Part shown: positions 45,230 to 53,962 of the stretch, one piece after another
Layout of the letters: each line of letters opens with the position of its first letter
Position numbering within the stretch: position 1 is the stretch's first letter
From: Candidatus Zixiibacteriota bacterium
GTDB lineage: Bacteria; Zixibacteria; MSB-5A5; GN15; FEB-12
Assembly (NCBI GenBank): GCA_040756055.1
Contig: JBFLZR010000009.1
Span: forward strand, 68,620-124,176
Length of the DNA: 55,557 bases
Reading direction: 5' to 3'
Position numbers and translations under genes: made by a program
Notes under the pieces: generated by a model
Database searches by the model: none
Seen by the model: only the letters and a program-made list of their open reading frames with translations
Told to the model about the DNA's origin: nothing

Positions 45230-45234
45230 GTAAA

Positions 45235-47730
45235 ATGATGCGAGAAAGCGGAGCACGGATAGCTCTAACGATAATTCTGACCCTGCTGCTGACTGCTATC
45301 GTAGCGCAGTCCCAGCAGGTATATAATGTTGTAGATATCGAAGTAGTAGGCAACCGGGTTGCCTCCAAGTCACTGATACTCGGAGTCTCTTCGCTTCATC
45401 TCGGCTCTCCCCTGACTCCCGTCAACACCGCGGAAACCATACGCCGTCTATACGGCCTGGGTATTTTCTCGAATGTCAAACTCGAGGCCGAGGAGGTCTC
45501 AGGCGGACTCAAAGTCTATGTCATAGTCGAAGAACTTCCCAAGCTGGCGGGCCTTGAATTCGTCGGAAACGATAAGGTTGACGATAAGGATTTCAAGGAG
45601 AAGCTTAATCTTGGCGTGGGCGGCTATGTTTCCCCATATCTGGTTGAAAAGAAAAGAAACGAAATCAAAAACATATACGCCGAGAAGGGGTATTTCCAGG
45701 CGACCGTTACGCCATCGCTGGAATATAATTTCGATTCTACTGAAGCCATCCTCACTTACAAGATAGACGAAAAATCGAAGGTTAAGGTCCAGCAGGTCAT
45801 CATGACCGGCAACGATCGTGTGCTGGCCGATGACGTAATCGGCGTCATGCGTAACCGCAAGAGAGGTTTCCTGCGGAGTTCCGACTTTGCGCAGGATAAG
45901 TACGAAGAGGACCTGGAGAAGGTCATCACCGAGTTCCACAAGCGCGGTTTTATCGATGCCTACCTTATGTCGGATTCGACTTCCATAGACACAACCATCA
46001 ACCGCATGACGATCTATATCGATGTTTACGAGGGGCCCAAATATTACTTCGGTAACGCCGAATTTGTCGGCAACGAAGAGTTGCCGTCGGAGCTTCTTCA
46101 GAAGCTGCTCAAATATGACGAGGGTGACGATTTTAACGCCGAAAAATATGACGAATCCATTCAGGAGATATACTCGGCCTATTACGACATAGGTCATCTC
46201 AATATGCGCATGCTCGACGACCGCGCCACGAAAAACGATTCTATAATCGACATAACTTATACCATCTCCGAGGGGCTGCCCTCGCATGTCAATCTGGTCA
46301 AGATCGTGGGCAACACCAGGACCAAGGATAAGGTTATTCGTCGCGAAATATCGACCCTTCCCGGCCAGAAATTCAGCCGGGCGCTTTTGATTCGTTCCAT
46401 TCGTGACGTGATGGCGCTTAACTACTTTGCCAATGTCGAGCCGACACCGATAGGGCTTCCCAGCGGTGATGTCGATGTCGAGTTTAAAGTTGAAGAGAAG
46501 CAGACCGGGCAGGTATCCGCCGGAGCCGGCTACAATAGCGAAGACAAAGTCGTTGGCAATCTCGGATTGGGCATCCCCAATTTCCGCGGTATGGGACAGA
46601 GTGTTTCGTTTAATACGACTTTCGGCAGCAGGCGCAATTCGCTATCGATTTCGTTCACTGAGCCGTGGATGTTCGGCCGGCCGACATCGATGGGCGTTGA
46701 CCTGTACACCACTAACCGCAACTGGTACGGGGATTATCTTGAGGGCCGGCAGGGTGCTTCCCTGCGTTTGGGACGAAGACTTCGCTGGCCCGACAACTAC
46801 TTCAGGGTGTACACATCCTATCGCCTGGAACGGGCAAGATATTATGATTTCGATGATGCTTTCGTCGAAAGCAATTCATATAAAGGCTACTATCATTGGG
46901 CGCGTGAAGAATTTGACTCCGACGCCGATAGCTTCGTCGTAAAAGACACTGTCCTGCTTACCGAAGTTAACGGCCCCTATCCCGGTTCGTTGCTGCAGTA
47001 CAATGAAGAGTACAATTCAGCGTCCAAGCTTTCATTTACAATTGTCAGGGATTCGCGCAATCTACCGGAATTCGCCACCTCGGGATCGAAAATCGTATAC
47101 ACCTTTGAGAACACCGGCGGACCGCTGGGCGGATACTGGAAGTATCAGAAGCACTCGATATCGATAGCCAAATTCATTCCACTATTCTGGAAATTTTCTC
47201 TGGCCGCCAAAGTCGAGTACGGTGTCATTGTGTCACCGGGGGTGAGCGATGACCGGATACTTGTATCGGATCGCTTCACGCCTGGTGGAACGGCTTACGA
47301 CGGGATCGTAAGAGGCTACTCAGACGGGAGCCTCACACCGGATTCCACGGTAACTCAGTCAGACACGTTATATTACTACAGTGATTCTTCCGCGATATTC
47401 AGCCCTGACCGCCCCGCGCCCGACAGTATCAAGACAGCAGGCTCCTATCCGGTCAGGGTGCGCGGCAAATACATGCTCGTAACAAATGTCGAAATCCAGT
47501 TCCCGATTGTCGAGCAGCAGATATACGGACTGCTGTTCTTCGACGCCGGCAATTCGTGGCTGCGTAAAAGAGATATCAGACCGTTCGCGGATTTGTATAA
47601 AGGAGCCGGACTCGGTTTCAGAATTGCCGTACCGGGAATAGGTACGCTCGGGTTCGACTTCGGGTACGCTTTTGATGGAGATGATCAGGGGTGGAAACCG
47701 CACTTCCAGATAGGAACTACGTTCAGGTAA
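45235..47730 (+). CDS. bamA: Outer membrane protein assembly factor BamA
   Basis: The 831-residue protein has a signal peptide (ending near VAQSQQ), five POTRA-like repeats (IEVVGNRVASKSLILGVSS; LEFVGNDKVDDKDFKEKL; VIMTGNDRVLADDVIGVM; AEFVGNEELPSELLQKLL; VKIVGNTRTKDKVIRREI) up to about residue 420, and a 16-strand barrel with the IRGF-equivalent loop VRGYSDGSL near 685, ending FDFGYAFDGDDQGWKPHFQI and GTTFR. BamA inserts beta-barrel proteins into the outer membrane. The gene starts five bases after rplU and heads a run into skp and lpxD, a common arrangement. Confidence 0.95.
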   Translation: MMRESGARIALTIILTLLLTAIVAQSQQVYNVVDIEVVGNRVASKSLILGVSSLHLGSPLTPVNTAETIRRLYGLGIFSNVKLEAEEVSGGLKVYVIVEELPKLAGLEFVGNDKVDDKDFKEKLNLGVGGYVSPYLVEKKRNEIKNIYAEKGYFQATVTPSLEYNFDSTEAILTYKIDEKSKVKVQQVIMTGNDRVLADDVIGVMRNRKRGFLRSSDFAQDKYEEDLEKVITEFHKRGFIDAYLMSDSTSIDTTINRMTIYIDVYEGPKYYFGNAEFVGNEELPSELLQKLLKYDEGDDFNAEKYDESIQEIYSAYYDIGHLNMRMLDDRATKNDSIIDITYTISEGLPSHVNLVKIVGNTRTKDKVIRREISTLPGQKFSRALLIRSIRDVMALNYFANVEPTPIGLPSGDVDVEFKVEEKQTGQVSAGAGYNSEDKVVGNLGLGIPNFRGMGQSVSFNTTFGSRRNSLSISFTEPWMFGRPTSMGVDLYTTNRNWYGDYLEGRQGASLRLGRRLRWPDNYFRVYTSYRLERARYYDFDDAFVESNSYKGYYHWAREEFDSDADSFVVKDTVLLTEVNGPYPGSLLQYNEEYNSASKLSFTIVRDSRNLPEFATSGSKIVYTFENTGGPLGGYWKYQKHSISIAKFIPLFWKFSLAAKVEYGVIVSPGVSDDRILVSDRFTPGGTAYDGIVRGYSDGSLTPDSTVTQSDTLYYYSDSSAIFSPDRPAPDSIKTAGSYPVRVRGKYMLVTNVEIQFPIVEQQIYGLLFFDAGNSWLRKRDIRPFADLYKGAGLGFRIAVPGIGTLGFDFGYAFDGDDQGWKPHFQIGTTFR

Positions 47731-47752
47731 CAATAATCTTAAGGGGATACAT

Positions 47753-48292
47753 ATGTTGAGTATCAAAAGGACAATTCTGTTGGCTCTCTTTGCGTTCTTC
47801 GCGCTTTCGGTGGTCGGGAGTGTGGTCAACGCACAGGGGCTGAAAATCGGATTCGTTAGAGACGATCTCATCCAGACCCGCTACACCGCCTGGCAACGCG
47901 CTCAGGAACAGTGGGATCTCGAGCAGAAAGCTTGGGATGACGAGGCTATGGCCAAGAAGCAGGAGATTGACGATCTGATTGTCGAGTATGACAAGCAGAA
48001 ACTGATTCTCTCCGAGGACAAGAAAAAGGAGAAGGAAGCGGCTATCAGGGCCAAGCAGGAGGCGCTCGACGCCTACACTCGCCAGGTATACGGCCCGGGT
48101 GGAACTGCCGAGACAAAAAATAAGACCCTCCTTGAACCTCTTTTGGAAAATGTGAACCGGGCTATCGAAGCGGTGGCCCTCGAGGGTGATTACGACGTTA
48201 TCTTCACCATGCAAAGCGGACTGGGGTATATCAAGGAAGGTTACGACGTAACTGAAAAAGTCCTGGAATACCTTGAAAAGCAAGAGGAATAG
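47753..48292 (+). CDS. skp: OmpH/Skp-family periplasmic chaperone
   Basis: The 179-residue protein opens with a signal peptide ([20 protein letters not shown], near VNAQ|GLK). It is otherwise almost entirely charged coiled coil (about residues 55-115; [40 protein letters not shown]) flanked by the Skp body ([41 protein letters not shown]). Skp holds unfolded outer-membrane proteins for BamA. AAGGGG precedes the ATG, and the 3' end overlaps lpxD by 20 bases. Confidence 0.92.
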   Translation: MLSIKRTILLALFAFFALSVVGSVVNAQGLKIGFVRDDLIQTRYTAWQRAQEQWDLEQKAWDDEAMAKKQEIDDLIVEYDKQKLILSEDKKKEKEAAIRAKQEALDAYTRQVYGPGGTAETKNKTLLEPLLENVNRAIEAVALEGDYDVIFTMQSGLGYIKEGYDVTEKVLEYLEKQEE

Positions 48293-49307
48293 CGCGGCGC
48301 TGACTCTCAAAGAGTTGGCCCGTCAAACGGATTCGATTCTGGAAGGTGACGGCGGCATCGAGATCACCGGTGCCGCCCCTATCCACACCGCGATCGCGGG
48401 CGAAATCACTTTTGTCGCCAACACCAAGTACCTCAAATTCCTCGATAGCACAAAAGCCTCCGCGGTCGTTCTCGATAAAGATACGCCCTGTTCTCAGGTC
48501 GCCGTAATCAGAAACCCAAACCCCTATCTCACTTTCGCGAAGGTTCTGGATATACTTTATCCGGAGAGTGTTGATGTAGCTGTTGGAGTCGACAAATCAT
48601 CGGTAGTAGCCCCCGACGCCCAAATATCCCCCGAAGCTTCAATCGGCCCCCTCTGTCACATAAAAGACGGGGTTGTGGTGGGCGAGGGCAGTAAACTCGT
48701 CTCGGGCGTGTTCCTCGGCAAAAACGTCAGCGTCGGCAAAAACTGCATCCTCTACCCCGGTGTGTGTATTATGGATGATTGCTGTATCGGCGACAATGTC
48801 ATAATCCACTCCTCGACTGTAATAGGCTCCGATGGTTTCGGGTTTGCGGAATCCGAGAACGGCCTTAAGAAAATAAAGCAGGTCGGCTGGGTAGAGATTG
48901 GAGACGATGTAGAGATTGGTTCGAACTGCTCTGTCGATCGAGGCGCGCTCGGGCCGACCGTGATCGGCAAAGGGACCAAAATTGATAATCTGGTGCAGAT
49001 CGGGCACAATGTGGAGGTGGGCCGTCACTGTATCATAGTCTCTCAGGTGGGAATATCCGGCTCGACCAAACTCGGCAACGGAGTGATTCTGGCCGGGCAG
49101 GTGGGGATCGTGGGACACATCGAAATTGGAGACGGAGTAAAAATAGGGGCGCAGTCAGGAGTATCCCATTCGATCCCACCCGGCAAGAGTTATTTCGGCT
49201 ACCCGGCCCGCGAAATCGGGCAGACGGCGCGCATTGAAGCCGCGCTCGTCCATCTGCCGGAATTGCTCAAGCGCGTCAGAAAAATCGAGAAGAAACTACC
49301 GGATTAG
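48273..49307 (+). CDS. lpxD: UDP-3-O-acylglucosamine N-acyltransferase LpxD
   Basis: The 344-residue acyltransferase begins at TTG 48273 inside skp. It has an N-terminal UDP-binding domain ([40 protein letters not shown]) and a left-handed beta-helix of hexapeptide repeats (about residues 110-305), with the catalytic His in [19 protein letters not shown] and the [20 protein letters not shown] segment. It adds the second acyl chain in lipid A synthesis, so the organism makes LPS. The rest of the lipid A pathway (lpxC, fabZ, lpxA) is not downstream here. Confidence 0.96.
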   Translation: MKSKRNSAALTLKELARQTDSILEGDGGIEITGAAPIHTAIAGEITFVANTKYLKFLDSTKASAVVLDKDTPCSQVAVIRNPNPYLTFAKVLDILYPESVDVAVGVDKSSVVAPDAQISPEASIGPLCHIKDGVVVGEGSKLVSGVFLGKNVSVGKNCILYPGVCIMDDCCIGDNVIIHSSTVIGSDGFGFAESENGLKKIKQVGWVEIGDDVEIGSNCSVDRGALGPTVIGKGTKIDNLVQIGHNVEVGRHCIIVSQVGISGSTKLGNGVILAGQVGIVGHIEIGDGVKIGAQSGVSHSIPPGKSYFGYPAREIGQTARIEAALVHLPELLKRVRKIEKKLPD

Positions 49308-49308
49308 T

Positions 49309-49890
49309 TCAGGTCCGAAACTTTTCTTCAATCTCGGCAATCATCGCCCAGTTATCTTCCATCTTTTCCACCAGCTTCTTCAGGGCGGGATTGTGAGCAT
49401 CGAATGATTCGCGGCGTATACTTTCGAGCAAATCCCACTGCTGGCGGTTAATGATCTTCCACTGGGCTATCGAGCTGCTGAGCATACCGATAGTATAATT
49501 GAGTTCGCTGGCGACCTGACCCAGATAGGGGTGTCCGCAATCAAGTCGTGATTGTGTCGTCAGGTCTCCATCGGACATGCGCGCCAGCCGGGCGTGAATC
49601 TTGCCCGCCATCTGCTTGCTCCGAATCATCGGCAGCATGGTCATTACGGCCATCGTAGTCAGTGTCGCGACCACGGCTGATATCATGTAGGGCATGAAAG
49701 TGATACCGGCTATTTCAATGGAAGTGTAAACGGAAGCTATCTGTTCGTAGTAGAGCTTGTAGTTATAATAGATAATTGTCGCGGCCGAAAGCAATATAGC
49801 CGACGCCACCATCAGTCCCATGCGTTTATAGTCGCTACGGACGTCATCTTCGAAGACATTCTCATATGGCAGTGAAATCTCTTTAGACAT
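49309..49890 (-). CDS. Two-helix membrane protein with HAMP-like segment, no output domain
   Basis: I chose ATG 49890 because AGGAGG sits seven bases upstream; the longer frame from 50043 lacks one. The 193-residue protein has two membrane helices (about 26-44 MVASAILLSAATIIYYN; 64-90 FMPYMISAVVATLTTMAVMT) enclosing a short periplasmic loop. A cytoplasmic HAMP-like stretch follows (GKIHARLARMSDGDLTTQSR; ASELNYTIGMLSSSIAQWK) and a helical tail (ALKKLVEKMEDNWAMIAEIE). It resembles the front half of a chemoreceptor or histidine kinase with no signalling domain. It lies 3' of ssb on the same strand. I do not recognise a family. Confidence 0.55.
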   Translation of the reverse strand: MSKEISLPYENVFEDDVRSDYKRMGLMVASAILLSAATIIYYNYKLYYEQIASVYTSIEIAGITFMPYMISAVVATLTTMAVMTMLPMIRSKQMAGKIHARLARMSDGDLTTQSRLDCGHPYLGQVASELNYTIGMLSSSIAQWKIINRQQWDLLESIRRESFDAHNPALKKLVEKMEDNWAMIAEIEEKFRT

Positions 49891-50034
49891 CGTCTTTCCT
49901 CCTATGCGAAGAATCTGTTGCCCGCTTTGGTTTCCCCTTTTTTTATGCTTAGCGTATCTTGGTTCGGCAGAAGAAGGTGCGGAATTTAGTATTTCTTGAA
50001 TACAACCTGATGGTGGTTTTTGAACAAGATAAAT

Positions 50035-50060
50035 GCCCCGCAAACATGAGCTTACGGGGC
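50035..50060 (-). terminator. Terminator-like hairpin after ssb
   Basis: Arms 50035-50045 and 50050-50060 form an 11-base stem (GCCCCG core, with two G-U pairs) and a four-base loop, 28 bases after the ssb stop on the minus strand. Only a weak T-rich tract follows (ATTTATCTT), so efficiency is uncertain. Confidence 0.6.
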
Positions 50061-50087
50061 AGCAAATTAATTGAGCGCAAATTCTGA

Positions 50088-50519
50088 TCAGAACGGCAGG
50101 TCGTCGTCCCCTTCGGAAGCCTCAGCCGGTGGTGGCGCCGAGGTGTCCGGCGGAGCCTGTGAATAGTCACGCTCATCAGAACCGGCCGAGCCGCGGCTGC
50201 CGATGAACTGAAAGTTCTGCACCACTACCTCGGAAATATACCGCTTGTTGCCATCCTTATCATCGTAGCTTCGGTTGACAATGCGTCCTTCGATATAAAC
50301 TGATTTACCTTTGGCGAGGTATTCTTTCATGACCTCGGCCTGTCTTCCCCAGGCTACGATATTGTGCCACGTTGTCGACTCATTCTTCTGGCCATCCTGG
50401 CCGGTCCAGCGCTCGGTGGTCGCCAGTGAAAATGTGGCTACCGCCTTGCCGCTGGGAGTGTACTTCAATTCCGGATCTTTTCCCAGGTTACCGATTAAAA
50501 TCGCTTTGTTGACTGACAT
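50088..50519 (-). CDS. ssb: Single-stranded DNA-binding protein
   Basis: The 143-residue protein has an OB fold (about residues 1-108; NKAILIGNLGKDPELKYTPS; STTWHNIVAWGRQAEVMKEY; GKSVYIEGRIVNRSYDDKDG), a short Pro/Ala/Ser-rich linker, and the conserved acidic tip DDDLPF that recruits partner proteins. It protects single-stranded DNA in replication and repair. It is transcribed divergently from nadE. Confidence 0.97.
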   Translation of the reverse strand: MSVNKAILIGNLGKDPELKYTPSGKAVATFSLATTERWTGQDGQKNESTTWHNIVAWGRQAEVMKEYLAKGKSVYIEGRIVNRSYDDKDGNKRYISEVVVQNFQFIGSRGSAGSDERDYSQAPPDTSAPPPAEASEGDDDLPF

Positions 50520-50604
50520 GCTTCCCCTAACGCTTTTAAGTAATTGACTGTTCGTGCAATATACGCAACACCGGCGGGCTATGTCAAGCGAGCCGATATT
50601 TTGC

Positions 50605-50633
50605 TTGATGGCTTGGCGCTAATGGCTTATCGT
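50605..50633 (+). promoter_or_regulatory. Candidate nadE promoter
   Basis: TTGATG and TATCGT with a 17-base spacer lie 30 bases before the nadE ATG. The match to the sigma-70 consensus is modest. Confidence 0.3.
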
Positions 50634-50662
50634 TGTCATAATTCCATGAAAGGTAGCTCTAT

Positions 50663-51472
50663 ATGACCTATACATTTGACGCTGATAAAGCCCTGACGAC
50701 TATGAAGCGGTTCCTGGTGGGCAAACTCAACCAGTCCGGCATGGATGGCTACGTGGTGGGACTTTCCGGCGGCATTGACTCCGCTCTCTCGGCCACCCTT
50801 GCGGTTGAGGCTGTGGGGGCCGACAGGGTTTTTGCCGTTTTCATGCCCTATAAGACTTCTTCGGAAAATTCCGTCACCGATGCCCTCGCCCTGGTCAGCC
50901 AGCTCGGCGTACAGTATCGGCAGATCGATATATCCCCGATGGTTGACGCCTACTTCACCCATGTCGACAAGCCCGGAGCCGTTCGCCTCGGCAACAAAAT
51001 GGCCCGCGAGAGGATGTCTATCCTTTTCGATATCGCCCAGGAGAAGAGCCGGCTCGTTTTAGGAACAGGTAATCGCACCGAAATCGCGCTCGGCTATACC
51101 ACTTGGTACGGGGATTCCGCCTGCTCGTTGAACCCTATCGGCGAGCTTTATAAGACGGAGGTGAGGCTGCTGGCGAAAAAACTGGGCATCCCTCAGTCGA
51201 TTATTGACAAACCGCCGACCGCGGACCTCTGGGTCGGGCAGACCGACGAAGGCGAGATAGGTGTGACTTACGAAACTATCGACAAACTGCTGAGGCGATT
51301 GGTCGACGATGGTGAGACATCGATTTCCGCGCTCGAACGGGAAGGTTTCGACACCGCTGATGTCAGCCGGGTTGTCTCACTTTTGACGCGGTATTCTTTC
51401 AAGCGCCATACTCCGGATATAGCCCCGCTTGGCCGAGTGAACATTCCCGACAGCATCGAGCTTGAGGAGTAG
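50663..51472 (+). CDS. nadE: Ammonia-type NAD+ synthase
   Basis: The 269-residue enzyme has the PP-loop VVGLSGGIDSALSATLAV (about residues 30-47), the adenylation region RLVLGTGNRTEIALGYTTWYGDSACSLNPIG, and KPPTADLWVGQTDEGEIGVTYE. It amidates nicotinate-adenine dinucleotide to NAD+, the last step of NAD synthesis. It lacks the N-terminal glutaminase domain of longer bacterial NadE, so it would need ammonia or a separate glutaminase. It heads a plus-strand run with rsmI, a PAP2 protein and lgt. Confidence 0.95.
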   Translation: MTYTFDADKALTTMKRFLVGKLNQSGMDGYVVGLSGGIDSALSATLAVEAVGADRVFAVFMPYKTSSENSVTDALALVSQLGVQYRQIDISPMVDAYFTHVDKPGAVRLGNKMARERMSILFDIAQEKSRLVLGTGNRTEIALGYTTWYGDSACSLNPIGELYKTEVRLLAKKLGIPQSIIDKPPTADLWVGQTDEGEIGVTYETIDKLLRRLVDDGETSISALEREGFDTADVSRVVSLLTRYSFKRHTPDIAPLGRVNIPDSIELEE

Positions 51473-51480
51473 ATTCATCC

Positions 51481-52167
51481 GTGACGTCCTCAAAGGGGAA
51501 AATTTACCTCGTACCCACGCCGATTGGCAACATGGGCGATATCACGCGGCGCGCGGTGGAGACGCTGGAGTCGGTCGACCTGATTGCCTGCGAAGATACC
51601 CGCCACAGCGGACGATTCCTAAAACAACTCGGCATATCGAAAAAGCTGATAAGTTATCACGATTTCAACGAGGCAGCCCGGGCCCGCCAGCTGGTTGAGA
51701 GAATAAGTGAAGGCCAATCGGTCGCGGTTATCACCGATGGAGGCTCTCCTGGAATCTCCGACCCGGCCTACAGAATTGTCCGCGCCGCGATTGAAAATGG
51801 TATCGACATAGTGCCGCTGCCGGGAGCAAGCGCTCTGGTGCCCGCCCTCACCGCTTCGGGATTGCCGACCGACAGGTTCTTCTTCGAAGGCTTCCTCCCT
51901 CCGAAATCATCGGCCAGAAAGACGAGGTTGGCCAAATTAAAGCAGCTTAAACACACTCTTGTATTCTATGAGTCTCCGCACCGGATCGGTAAAACGCTGG
52001 ACGATATTTGTGAGGTTCTCGGCGTGCGCCAGATGTGTCTGGCCAGAGAGATAAGCAAAAAATTCGAAGAGTTCCTGCGCGGAAGCACCGTCGAAATCAG
52101 AGACCGGATATCGGGCAGATCGATAAAGGGAGAAATCGTGATTATCGTGGCCGGAGATATCGAATGA
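51481..52167 (+). CDS. rsmI: 16S rRNA (cytidine-1402-2'-O)-methyltransferase RsmI
   Basis: The 228-residue SAM methyltransferase of the tetrapyrrole-methylase fold shows KIYLVPTPIGNMGDITRRAVE, LIACEDTRHSGRFLKQLGI, the VITDGGSPGISDPAYR loop, VPLPGASALVPALTASGLP, and FYESPHRIGKTLDDICEVLG. RsmI methylates the 2'-OH of C1402 near the decoding centre. The start is GTG at 51481, eight bases after nadE. The gene lacks the C-terminal extension seen in some RsmI (about 280 aa). Confidence 0.94.
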   Translation: MTSSKGKIYLVPTPIGNMGDITRRAVETLESVDLIACEDTRHSGRFLKQLGISKKLISYHDFNEAARARQLVERISEGQSVAVITDGGSPGISDPAYRIVRAAIENGIDIVPLPGASALVPALTASGLPTDRFFFEGFLPPKSSARKTRLAKLKQLKHTLVFYESPHRIGKTLDDICEVLGVRQMCLAREISKKFEEFLRGSTVEIRDRISGRSIKGEIVIIVAGDIE

Positions 52168-53099
52168 ACCAAATCGATCCGAAGACAATATCGCGCATTC
52201 GCGTCTACCTTTTCGACCGGCTGATTATCGGCTACTGTTTGCTTATGGCCGTGCTGGTGGCGGCAGTGGGCCGCCCCGTTGAATTCTACTATGATGAAAT
52301 CATATTTTACTGCGCTATGGCGGGTATCGCCGCCCTGATTGTCCGCTATGTTGATGAAGAAAAAAGCCGTCTTCACAAACTCGTCCGACTCTTATATCCG
52401 GGGACGATGTTCACCTTCTTCTATCGGAAGACCGAGGGAACGATCTTTCTGCTGTTCGATCGCTTTCTGGACCCCGGGTTGACGAATTTCGAAAGAGCGA
52501 TCTTTGGAGTCAATCCCACAATCTTCATCGATCAGCATCTGCTCAATGTATGGCTCAACGAGATATTCTCCTTTTGCTACTTCGCCTACTATTTCATGAT
52601 TATCGTGTTCCTGCTGATACTCTTTTACAGGAAGAACTATGACGTGATCAAAAGTTCACTGGGGGCGATGTGTCTGACTTTCTTTTCGTCTTATCTCCTG
52701 TTCTTTCTCTATCCAATTGAGGGGCCTCGCTGGCACTTCGGGAACGCTTATGTTAACCAGATAGAGGGCCCCGTTTTTCGCCGGCTCGTCGAATTCGTTA
52801 TCGCCAAGGGGGCTGTGCATGGCGGGTGTATGCCATCGTCGCATTTCGGCATCGCTCTGGTTATTCTTATGTACACCTATCGGTATTATCGCCGGGCAGC
52901 ATGGGTTTTAGCCCCTCTGGTCGCTGGACTGGCGGTAGGGACTGTCTGGGGACGCTTTCATTATGTATCCGATGTAGTAGTCGGTGGACTGATTGGTCTG
53001 ATTTCCGTATTTTTTGTGTGGAAATACTGCACCATTTCACCCGATAGTGGTTATAATGCTTCTAAGTCAAAGGAGATGAAAACAGAAAATGTATCCTGA
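52164..53099 (+). CDS. PAP2-superfamily membrane phosphatase or phosphotransferase
   Basis: The start is ATG 52164, where ATGA overlaps the rsmI stop (311 residues). A longer frame from 52035 would run inside rsmI. About six membrane helices are visible, with the PAP2-type motifs GPRWHFG (about residue 189), MPSSHFGIALVIL, and the HxxxD-like WGRFHYVSDVVVGGL. These correspond to the inositol-phosphorylceramide synthase/AUR1-like branch more than to undecaprenyl-pyrophosphate phosphatases. It may act in lipid or cell-envelope phosphoryl transfer. It overlaps lgt by 11 bases, which supports an envelope role. Substrate unknown. Confidence 0.82.
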   Translation: MNQIDPKTISRIRVYLFDRLIIGYCLLMAVLVAAVGRPVEFYYDEIIFYCAMAGIAALIVRYVDEEKSRLHKLVRLLYPGTMFTFFYRKTEGTIFLLFDRFLDPGLTNFERAIFGVNPTIFIDQHLLNVWLNEIFSFCYFAYYFMIIVFLLILFYRKNYDVIKSSLGAMCLTFFSSYLLFFLYPIEGPRWHFGNAYVNQIEGPVFRRLVEFVIAKGAVHGGCMPSSHFGIALVILMYTYRYYRRAAWVLAPLVAGLAVGTVWGRFHYVSDVVVGGLIGLISVFFVWKYCTISPDSGYNASKSKEMKTENVS

Positions 53100-53892
53100 A
53101 GTTTTCCATATTGGTCCGCTGCCTATAAGAAGTTACGGTTTGATGCTGGCGGTCTCGTTCTTTCTGGGTGTCTTATACATCGCCCACACAGCCAAGAAAT
53201 ACAATCGACCGTTCGAACCGCTGTTGACCATAGCCTATATCATGATCGGCGGGGGAGTGATAGGGGCACGGCTCTTCTACGTCGCCACACACCTGAGTGA
53301 CTTTTCCGACAACTGGCTGAGCAGTTTCAATCCGTTTTCGCAGGGCCAGTTCGGCATCGCCGGCTTGAATCTGTACGGCGGAGTTATCGCGGCCGTTTTG
53401 GGAACAGTTATCTATTGCCGAATAAAAAAAATGTCGGTGCTCGATGTTTTCGACTTCTTCTCCCCCACGCTCGGTCTGGGCCTGGCTTTTACACGTATCG
53501 GGTGTTTTCTTAATGGATGCTGTTTCGGCACTCCGACGGATCTCCCATGGGGAGTGTCTTTCCCGGTTGGATCAATCCCATACTACATTTTCGGAGATAC
53601 TCACCTACACCCTTCGCAACTGTACAGTTCATTATACGGGTTATTTCTGTTCATCCTGCTTCACATCATGATGAAGCACCGAAAATTCGTGGGTCAACTG
53701 GTCGCGGTGATGTTTATGGTGGAAGCAGTGTTCCGGTACGCGATTGAATACGTACGCTACTACGAGTCAGAAATGCATGTTTCATTCTTGGGCATGAATC
53801 CGACTTACAATCACCTGGTATCTATCGGGCTTTTCCTGCTCGGTGCGGGTATTTATATCGTCCAGAGCAAACGAACTCGGGCCGGCTCCTGA
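53089..53892 (+). CDS. lgt: Prolipoprotein diacylglyceryl transferase
   Basis: The 267-residue protein has seven membrane helices and the Lgt signatures: GVIGARLFYVATH, LNLYGGVIAAVLG, the GLGLAFTRIGCFLNGCCFG motif, and HPSQLYSSLYGLFLFIL. It moves a diacylglyceryl group from phosphatidylglycerol to the lipobox cysteine, the first step in lipoprotein maturation, and would serve the lipoproteins at 39891 and 41619. Gram-negative Lgt often has His where the LYGG tyrosine lies; Tyr is also used in many phyla. A short inverted repeat (53878-53885 with 53902-53909) overlaps the stop, but no T run follows. Confidence 0.95.
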   Translation: MYPEVFHIGPLPIRSYGLMLAVSFFLGVLYIAHTAKKYNRPFEPLLTIAYIMIGGGVIGARLFYVATHLSDFSDNWLSSFNPFSQGQFGIAGLNLYGGVIAAVLGTVIYCRIKKMSVLDVFDFFSPTLGLGLAFTRIGCFLNGCCFGTPTDLPWGVSFPVGSIPYYIFGDTHLHPSQLYSSLYGLFLFILLHIMMKHRKFVGQLVAVMFMVEAVFRYAIEYVRYYESEMHVSFLGMNPTYNHLVSIGLFLLGAGIYIVQSKRTRAGS

Positions 53893-53962
53893 GATTTGAA
53901 ACCGGCCCGGCCATTCATTCGGTTATATCAGCATTCAGATTGAGGCATAGTCGCAGTTGGCG

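Noticed and set aside
53089-53892. Lgt with Tyr in place of the His in the HGG motif as a possible loss of function
   Set aside because: As I recall, Tyr at that position is found in Lgt of other phyla, such as Bacillus; all other signature motifs are intact.
53878-53909. Perfect eight-base hairpin at the lgt stop as a terminator
   Set aside because: No T run follows on either strand, and one arm is inside the coding end of lgt.
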